This document shows positions 59,158-64,000 of a stretch of DNA of 64,000 nucleotides, one piece after another (positions within the stretch are counted from its first letter, which is position 1; the number at the start of each line of letters is the position of its first letter). Location of the stretch: assembly GCA_020402945.1 (NCBI GenBank), contig JADBYQ010000011.1:1-64000 (forward strand), in the 5' to 3' direction. The position numbers and the translations under genes are program-made. The notes beneath the pieces are model-generated. The model was not told the origin of the DNA and searched no databases. It saw nothing but the letters and a program-made list of their open reading frames with translations. The stretch comes from Cytophagales bacterium. GTDB lineage: Bacteria; Bacteroidota; Bacteroidia; Cytophagales; Cyclobacteriaceae.

Positions 59158-60912
59158 ATGAAGAATCTATTGAAGCCGACAGCGACAAGAACTGCTATTT
59201 CATTTTGTTTATTAATGGCATTTGCCGGCTGCCATAGTGAGAAGGCTACTGAATTGCCAAAACCTGATCTAGATAATGGAGGCTTATTTTTGCCTGATGG
59301 ATTTGGAGCGTTAGTTGTATCAGATAGCGTAGGTTCTTGCCGACATCTAGCCGTTAACACTAATGGAGATATTTATGTTAAGCTCCGGATGATCACTGGT
59401 ACCATGGGAAACGTAGCGTTACGAGACACCAATGGTAATGGAAAGGCTGATATTGTTCAACGTTTTGGTGACTATCCAAATGACGGAAACTTTGGTACTG
59501 AAATGAGAATTCACAAAGGCTATTTATACTTTAGTTCTGAACTGGTGGTGTATCGGCAAAAACTGGATCCATTCAAACTTGTGCCGGAAGGTAAACCGGA
59601 AGTAATCTTGGTTGACCGTTTTCCCATTAGATGGCATAATGCGAAGTCTTTAGCATTCGATAAACAAGGTGGTATGTACGTAACTTTTAGCGCGCCAACC
59701 AATGTTTGTGAAGACTGGAATTCTACTAATGGCTCACCTGCCAATGTACAAGGGCAATACCCCTGCCAGCAATTGAATGATTTTGCAGGAATATGGAAAT
59801 TTGATGAAAATAAACTTAATCAATTTCAGACTGATGGTACACTTTTTGCCACCGGCCTTCGAAGTATCGTAGCGATTTCCTGGAATGATGATGACAACAG
59901 CTTGTATGCTCTTCAACATGGGCGCGATTATTTGTACGGGCACGCCCCACAATATTTTACTCCTTGGGAAAATGCGGTTCTTCCAGCAGAAGAATTCTTG
60001 AAAATTAAGAAGGACGACAATTTTGGCTGGCCCTATGCATATTATGACCAATTCAAGAACAAAAAAATGTTAGCCCCGGAATATGGTGGAGATGGAGATA
60101 AAGAGGCAAGCAACTTTGCCGCGCCACTGATGGGATTACCTGCCCATTGGGCACCTAATGACTTGCTTTTTTATAAAGGAAACCAATTTCCTTCTCGCTA
60201 TAAGAAAGGAGCATTTGTCGCATTTCATGGATCGACAAATCGTGGACCATATCCACAAGCAGGGTACATTGTTGGGTTTATACCCTTTGAAAATGGTAGG
60301 CCGTCTGGAAAATGGGAAGTATTTGCAGATGGCTTTACTGGAATAGATACTGTGGCCAACATGAGCGATGCCATGTATCGACCTATGGGTTTGGCCGAAG
60401 GCCCCGATGGCTCCTTATACATTGCCGAGTCAAAAAAAGGTAAAATATGGAGGGTCATATACAGCGGACAGGCGGCCACTTTTGGCGAGCATCAACTTGG
60501 TAGAATGGAAGAACGAAAATCTCGAAGCTACATTAAGGTTCCTGATGAAAAAGTAGATAATTTATTGTCTAGGAAGCCTGTCAACGCTGTTGCTCTATAC
60601 GAAACACACTGTGCTCCATGTCATCAAAAGGATGGTCAAGGCGTAGAAAATATCTATCCTCCTCTTGTTGGATCCGAGTGGGTCAATGGAAAAAGCGAAA
60701 AAATAGTTAGTATTTTATTACTGGGGCTACAAGGAGAAATACAAGTGAAAAACAAAACATACAATCAAATTATGCCCTCTTATTCCTTTCTGAGTAATCG
60801 GGAATTGGCTACACTGATTAATTATGTCAGAAGTGATTTATTTGAGAATCACGGTGTGCCTATAACGGCAAAAGAAGTGAGCGAAATACGGCAACGCCCT
60901 AAAAAGCGTTGA
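59158..60912 (+). CDS. Beta-propeller cytochrome c lipoprotein
   Basis: A 584-residue lipoprotein: lipobox ending in FAGC at residue 25. Residues about 40-450 form an NHL/PQQ-dehydrogenase-like propeller (LPDGFGALVVSDSVG, NGNGKADIVQRFGDYPN, MSDAMYRPMGLAEGPDGSLYIAES, GKIWRVIYSG). The C-terminal cytochrome c domain has Cys485-Ala-Pro-Cys488-His489 and axial Met539 in IMPSYSFL. It should oxidise a sugar or similar substrate and pass electrons to heme in the periplasm. The whole gene lies between duplicated hrpB tails, suggesting insertion. Confidence 0.92.
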   Translation: MKNLLKPTATRTAISFCLLMAFAGCHSEKATELPKPDLDNGGLFLPDGFGALVVSDSVGSCRHLAVNTNGDIYVKLRMITGTMGNVALRDTNGNGKADIVQRFGDYPNDGNFGTEMRIHKGYLYFSSELVVYRQKLDPFKLVPEGKPEVILVDRFPIRWHNAKSLAFDKQGGMYVTFSAPTNVCEDWNSTNGSPANVQGQYPCQQLNDFAGIWKFDENKLNQFQTDGTLFATGLRSIVAISWNDDDNSLYALQHGRDYLYGHAPQYFTPWENAVLPAEEFLKIKKDDNFGWPYAYYDQFKNKKMLAPEYGGDGDKEASNFAAPLMGLPAHWAPNDLLFYKGNQFPSRYKKGAFVAFHGSTNRGPYPQAGYIVGFIPFENGRPSGKWEVFADGFTGIDTVANMSDAMYRPMGLAEGPDGSLYIAESKKGKIWRVIYSGQAATFGEHQLGRMEERKSRSYIKVPDEKVDNLLSRKPVNAVALYETHCAPCHQKDGQGVENIYPPLVGSEWVNGKSEKIVSILLLGLQGEIQVKNKTYNQIMPSYSFLSNRELATLINYVRSDLFENHGVPITAKEVSEIRQRPKKR

Positions 60913-60964
60913 CAAATCGGAGACTTAATGATTATTTGAAACGAGTTTACTGCTTGTTGTAAAA

Positions 60965-61100
60965 TCAAGACCTGAAAAGCTTTTGGCATACCATTTATCA
61001 TGAAGTACGAAGTGAATTAAAGAGACGCTACCCACGCCATCATTGGCCGGAAGACCCTTGGACAGCTGAGGCGGTGAGGGGTGCAGTTCGGAAAAAGTAA
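60965..61100 (+). pseudogene. hrpB: Truncated second hrpB 3' end
   Basis: Starts abruptly at TCAAGACC (60965), is identical to hrpB for 99 bp, then diverges but stays in frame and homologous, ending AEAVRGAVRKK and a TAA at 61098-61100. It lacks any start and upstream coding. It may be the original hrpB terminus displaced by an insertion carrying the cytochrome c gene. It is convergent with the helicase gene (stop at 61105). Confidence 0.85.
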
Positions 61101-61104
61101 CGCA

Positions 61105-63048
61105 CTAGAAACTGACTTCAAAAGTGCTTTTGTAAAAATCATTTGTTTGTACATACTCTAACAATTTCACATAGAAAGGATGTGTGCCCAGCGTAGCACT
61201 ATCGCCAATCATGATTAGTTTCTTCTTGGCTCGGGTCATGGCTACATTGGTTCTGCGGATGTCTGCCAGAAAACCAACTTCGCCTTTCGTATTGCTACGC
61301 ACGAAACTTATAGCAATCACGTCACGCTCCTGTCCTTGAAAAGCATCTACGGTGTTGATGGTAACTAATTTGTGAAGTCGTTCCAGGAACGCAGAACTTT
61401 CGGCCAAATGATGTAGATAGTCAACCTGTGCTCGATATGGAGTGATGATTCCCATCGTGATGTTTTGAGTAATCCAATCTTCTAATCCTATTTCTTCGAC
61501 TAATTTTTCTACTACGCGAATGAGAAGTGCTGCTTCTTCTTTGTTCAATCGACTTAAAGTTTCCGGATCTTGCTCCTCGGTAAATCCGGCACCAGCAGTA
61601 TCAATAAATTCAACGGGTGGTTGATTGGGGCGCAGCAATTCTGTACGAACAGATTCATGTGCGATCAATTCGTCCTTGTAAAAATAGTTCGAAGAGAACT
61701 TCATGATGGATTCGTGCATTCTATATTGCACTTGAAGCATCGATGCCTGTGAGGGGTGCTTTAAAATTCCTTTTTCAAAAAGTGTTTCTGCCAATCCTAA
61801 CTTGGCAGCCTCGTTTGATTTTACAGTTGGTGGCAGCTGCATATGATCGCCCGCAAGGATGACGCGTTGCGCACGGAGAAATGGTATCCAGCAGGCAGGT
61901 TCCAGCGCTTGTCCGGCTTCATCAATAAATGCAGTCTTGTACCTCCTGCCTTTTAAGGTAGGGTGCGATGCGCCAACGAGAGTAGAGCAAATCACTTCGC
62001 TTTTTTGAAGTAGGTCGTTGGTAATATAGAATTCCAATGTGTCTGCATCTGACTTTAGTTGCCTGGCTTCCTCACGCAACATTCTTCGCTCTGCTTTTTC
62101 AAAATACCCAAAGCTGCGTTTGTATTTGTTTGCCTTTTGTTTGGCCTGCTCCATTTTTTTGCGCAAAAACCTCAGCTCATCAAAGTTCGGATGTTCCGCA
62201 ATTCGAGCATCCATTGTTTTACTGAGCGATTGTTCGGTAACGCGTGCCGGGTGACCAATACGGATTACGTTCAATCCTTGATCGCTCAGTTTCTCAACGA
62301 GTAGGTCAATGGCCGCATTACTTGGTGCGCATACGAGCACTTGCCCCTCTTCTTTTACCGTGTATTTGATCGCTTGAACAAGAGTGGTGGTTTTACCTGT
62401 TCCTGGAGGCCCGTGAATGAAGGCGATGTCTTTACTTTCAATTATTTTGTAGGCTGCTTTGAGTTGACTTTCATTTAAAATGGTTGCCAATTGCCAGTTC
62501 CTGGTTCCCTGTTCACCAGCGACAGGCAACCGGTAACCGGCAACCCCGCCTCCCAGCAGCAGCTCTCGAAAGTCCGCTACTCTATCGTCCTCTGCTTCAA
62601 TTACTTTTTTTAACGTATACTCCATCTCACGATAGCTCATCTCATCAAACATCACATCTACACCTAGTGAACCGCTATCAATCCATTCCGGAAGATCATC
62701 CCCGTTTAAGGTGATTACCATGAGATTGTCACGTACATAGTTAATAACGCCATTTTGATGTTGCTTTTCAGATTTGCCAGAGGCATTTGAAAAGACACTT
62801 ACCATCTTTCCACTTTGAAAGGCGTGAGGTTGATCTTTTTGGGTCGTGCGTTCTACTTCAATAATGATTCGCTCACCAGTTCCTATATACTCCTTCGCCA
62901 GTCGAACAGGGTACCAGGTCATGCCTTCTTTTACGCGAGCATGCAAAGGCCGCATTAATACTTTTTGCCGATATTGTTCTAAGTCAGCCTGACGTTCCAA
63001 TTGCAGAAGGCCAAGTGTTTTGCGGAGTTGCACTTTAGAAGATTCCAA
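61105..63048 (-). CDS. UPF1/IGHMBP2-like SF1 helicase (AAA_11/AAA_12)
   Basis: A 647-residue SF1B helicase. Walker A GPPGTGKTT (213-221), Walker B DEAGQALEPACW, motif III GDHMQLPPTVKS, motif IV-V in GIITPYRAQVDYL and VDAFQGQERDVI, and motif VI TNVAMTRAKKKL are all present. The N-terminal region is an OB-like domain (EGMTWYPVRLAKEYIGTGERI). Residues about 169-189 are encoded by a 63-bp heptad array inserted in frame. The start is TTG at 63048; no ATG is available in the conserved N terminus. Role in DNA or RNA metabolism is unknown. Confidence 0.93.
   Translation of the reverse strand: MESSKVQLRKTLGLLQLERQADLEQYRQKVLMRPLHARVKEGMTWYPVRLAKEYIGTGERIIIEVERTTQKDQPHAFQSGKMVSVFSNASGKSEKQHQNGVINYVRDNLMVITLNGDDLPEWIDSGSLGVDVMFDEMSYREMEYTLKKVIEAEDDRVADFRELLLGGGVAGYRLPVAGEQGTRNWQLATILNESQLKAAYKIIESKDIAFIHGPPGTGKTTTLVQAIKYTVKEEGQVLVCAPSNAAIDLLVEKLSDQGLNVIRIGHPARVTEQSLSKTMDARIAEHPNFDELRFLRKKMEQAKQKANKYKRSFGYFEKAERRMLREEARQLKSDADTLEFYITNDLLQKSEVICSTLVGASHPTLKGRRYKTAFIDEAGQALEPACWIPFLRAQRVILAGDHMQLPPTVKSNEAAKLGLAETLFEKGILKHPSQASMLQVQYRMHESIMKFSSNYFYKDELIAHESVRTELLRPNQPPVEFIDTAGAGFTEEQDPETLSRLNKEEAALLIRVVEKLVEEIGLEDWITQNITMGIITPYRAQVDYLHHLAESSAFLERLHKLVTINTVDAFQGQERDVIAISFVRSNTKGEVGFLADIRRTNVAMTRAKKKLIMIGDSATLGTHPFYVKLLEYVQTNDFYKSTFEVSF
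62483..62545. repeat. In-frame 7-bp tandem array inside the helicase gene
   Basis: Nine heptamers: five of the GTTGCCA type (GTTGCCA, ATTGCCA, GTTCCTG...) then, after one mixed unit, three of the complementary type (GGCAACC, GGTAACC, GGCAACC). Total length is 63 bp, divisible by both 7 and 3, so it adds exactly 21 codons (GYRLPVAG... to ...NWQLAT) just before the helicase core. Confidence 0.85.
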
Positions 63049-63050
63049 TT

Positions 63051-63134
63051 TTTTTAACTTTTAACTTTTACCTTTTATCTTCTGACTTCTGACTTCTGTA
63101 TTTTAACTTCTAACCTCTAACCGCCAACTTCTTA
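63051..63134. repeat. Degenerate 7-bp tandem array (12 units)
   Basis: Twelve in-phase units of consensus CTTYTRA (CTTTTAA, CTTTTAC, CTTCTGA twice, CTTCTAA, CCTCTAA). It starts 2 bp after the helicase start (63048) and runs 25 bp into the 3' end of the SMUG2-like gene (stop at 63110), so it supplies that protein's last residues. Confidence 0.8.
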
Positions 63135-63793
63135 ACATATTCATCCACATACTCCTTCACTCGTTTTCTCTTGTACTGCATAATGAAGCGAGGGTGGGAT
63201 AGAGGGACAACTCTGTTAAAGAATTTGTGTTTTGTATTTAGCTCTTCAAGGAATGCGAAATTCTTTCCTTCACCGAGGCAGAAGACAACTTCTCTATTCA
63301 TTCCCCAACTGAGTTGTTGACTAAGGCTAGAAAGAATAAAGTCCGTTAATTTTTCAGATAGACCCTTTATGTCATAGTAGTTAAGATTCTTACCCTCTTT
63401 GACAAACCCCAAAGGCGATATAGAACTAAAGTAAAAATTTTGATAGAATCGGTCACACCCTCCAAAAGAATCAATCATTGAATAAATAAACTCTGAGGAG
63501 ATCTCGTGTTTCTTGGGGAGTTTGTTTTCGATGCCGCAATACTTCTCCAAATTAATTGGGTCAGTAAAAGGAACTCCTGTTAACCCGGATCCAAATCGAC
63601 CTGGGTTGATCCCTAAGATCATTGTTCGCGTTTTAGTGTCGTTATAGTATTTCTTGTAAAAGCGTTGACTTAGATAGGATGTAATAGGATCCTTAAATGG
63701 ATTGAGGATTTCAATATCTTTTGGCAAACGTGCGGAAATGGAAAGGTGCTGGTTGAATTGGTTAATCTGATTGGACAATAATACTGCAGCCAT
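63110..63793 (-). CDS. SMUG2-type uracil-DNA glycosylase family protein (DUF4918)
   Basis: A 227-residue protein of the uracil-DNA glycosylase superfamily. Motif 1 is MILGINPGRFGSGLTGVPFTDP (about 61-82), with GINPG and a Phe stacking position; motif 2 is SHPRF near the C terminus (about 200-204). SMUG2 enzymes remove damaged or deaminated bases in base-excision repair. ATG at 63793 is chosen; TTG at 63832 is an alternative. The last residues (KLAVRG) are encoded by the end of a heptad-repeat array. Confidence 0.88.
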   Translation of the reverse strand: MAAVLLSNQINQFNQHLSISARLPKDIEILNPFKDPITSYLSQRFYKKYYNDTKTRTMILGINPGRFGSGLTGVPFTDPINLEKYCGIENKLPKKHEISSEFIYSMIDSFGGCDRFYQNFYFSSISPLGFVKEGKNLNYYDIKGLSEKLTDFILSSLSQQLSWGMNREVVFCLGEGKNFAFLEELNTKHKFFNRVVPLSHPRFIMQYKRKRVKEYVDEYVKKLAVRG

Positions 63794-63864
63794 TCTGGTT
63801 CTCTGCTTGGATAGTTGGATATTCTTTCCCAAAAAGTAGAAGGGTCACCAGTGGTGTTGAAAGG

Positions 63865-64000
63865 CTACTTCTTCTTAACTAATGTTTCGATTTTTTTCTG
63901 CAGCGCGCTTGACGCGGCAACTAATGGAAGCCGAACGTCACCGTTGCCTATGTTCATGGTTTTTAGCAAGTGCTTCAGGCCTACAGGATTTCCCTCCTCG
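63865..64000 (-). CDS. dapA: 4-hydroxy-tetrahydrodipicolinate synthase, C-terminal part
   Basis: The window edge cuts this minus-strand gene. The visible 44 C-terminal residues read EEGNPVGLKHLLKTMNIG, then GDVRLPLVAASSALQKKIE, ending VKKK. The Glu-Gly-Asn-Pro-Val-Gly-x-Lys motif and RLPLV match the C-terminal helices of DapA, which condenses pyruvate and aspartate semialdehyde in lysine and cell-wall synthesis. The catalytic part lies outside the window. It is 71 bp upstream of the SMUG2 gene start, on the same strand. Confidence 0.88.
   Translation of the reverse strand, partial: EEGNPVGLKHLLKTMNIGNGDVRLPLVAASSALQKKIETLVKKK

Noticed and set aside
59158-60912. Transposon carrying the cytochrome c gene
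   Set aside because: No transposase, integrase or terminal inverted repeat is present; the direct hrpB repeats point to recombination in the hrpB tail instead.

Overview
The window looks like a chromosomal segment of a member of the Bacteroidota, most likely a Cytophagales-type marine or soil bacterium. The evidence is lineage-typical content: a type IX secretion sorting domain (gene at 44052), a PorD/DUF4835 protein, the Bacteroidota-style omega subunit, two DUF5916 outer-membrane proteins, OstA-like and BamD proteins, many short lipoproteins, and two promoters of the Bacteroidota form TTG-N19-TAnnTTTG. No rRNA, tRNA, phage, IS transposase or CRISPR array was recognised. Gene density is high, both strands are used, and non-ATG starts (TTG/GTG) appear necessary for several genes.

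Layout. 1-1.9 kb: a small secreted Cys-peptide, a beta-propeller-like lipoprotein and a CxxC lipoprotein. 1.9-6.4 kb (minus): purB followed by an orphan RND permease. 6.8-14.8 kb: an efflux cluster (membrane fusion protein, a 1475-residue RND permease fused to a TolC-type protein, a small outer-membrane protein, LytS-type kinase, LytTR regulator), bracketed by imperfect direct repeats. 14.9-19.7 kb: DUF2147 and DUF5360-like proteins, a lipoprotein with a decayed paralogue beside it, and a DUF5916 protein. 19.8-28.6 kb: PaaE-like reductase, HigBA, two serine hydrolases, SMP-30 protein, M3 peptidase, RelBE-like pair. 28.6-32.8 kb: MarR, YceI, second DUF5916 protein, TrmN6. 32.8-36.2 kb: a GxxExxY nuclease-like cassette and kdnA/kdnB for 8-amino-Kdo synthesis with an ORF6N gene between them. 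36.2-43 kb: methyltransferase, a CarboxypepD_reg-beta-lactamase fusion, mdh, tilS. 42.4-50 kb: envelope and core genes (OstA-like, T9SS substrate, bamD-rpoZ-coaBC-porD, recN). 50-56.3 kb: SET, SRPBCC, MaoC, DUF1295, class V aminotransferase, FMO, DoxX. 56.5-64 kb: hrpB, a cytochrome c/propeller lipoprotein inserted between duplicated hrpB tails, a UPF1-like helicase, SMUG2-type glycosylase, and the 3' end of dapA.

Most genes are housekeeping or envelope functions. The unusual material lies between genes. (i) A dispersed family of degenerate arrays with a strict 7-bp period occurs at six or more sites. One is in frame inside the helicase gene (9 heptads = 63 bp = 21 codons). Another runs in register into a start codon. 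(ii) The GxxExxY gene is bounded by inverted repeats made of octamers (CGCWAAGN) and fills exactly the gap between two genes. (iii) A 99-bp perfect repeat of the hrpB 3' end flanks the cytochrome c gene, with a different hrpB tail on each side, as if a gene had been inserted with restoration of the target C-terminus. (iv) The ORF6N gene carries operator-like palindromes upstream and a perfect 25-bp one inside. These are sequence observations; their functions are inferred.
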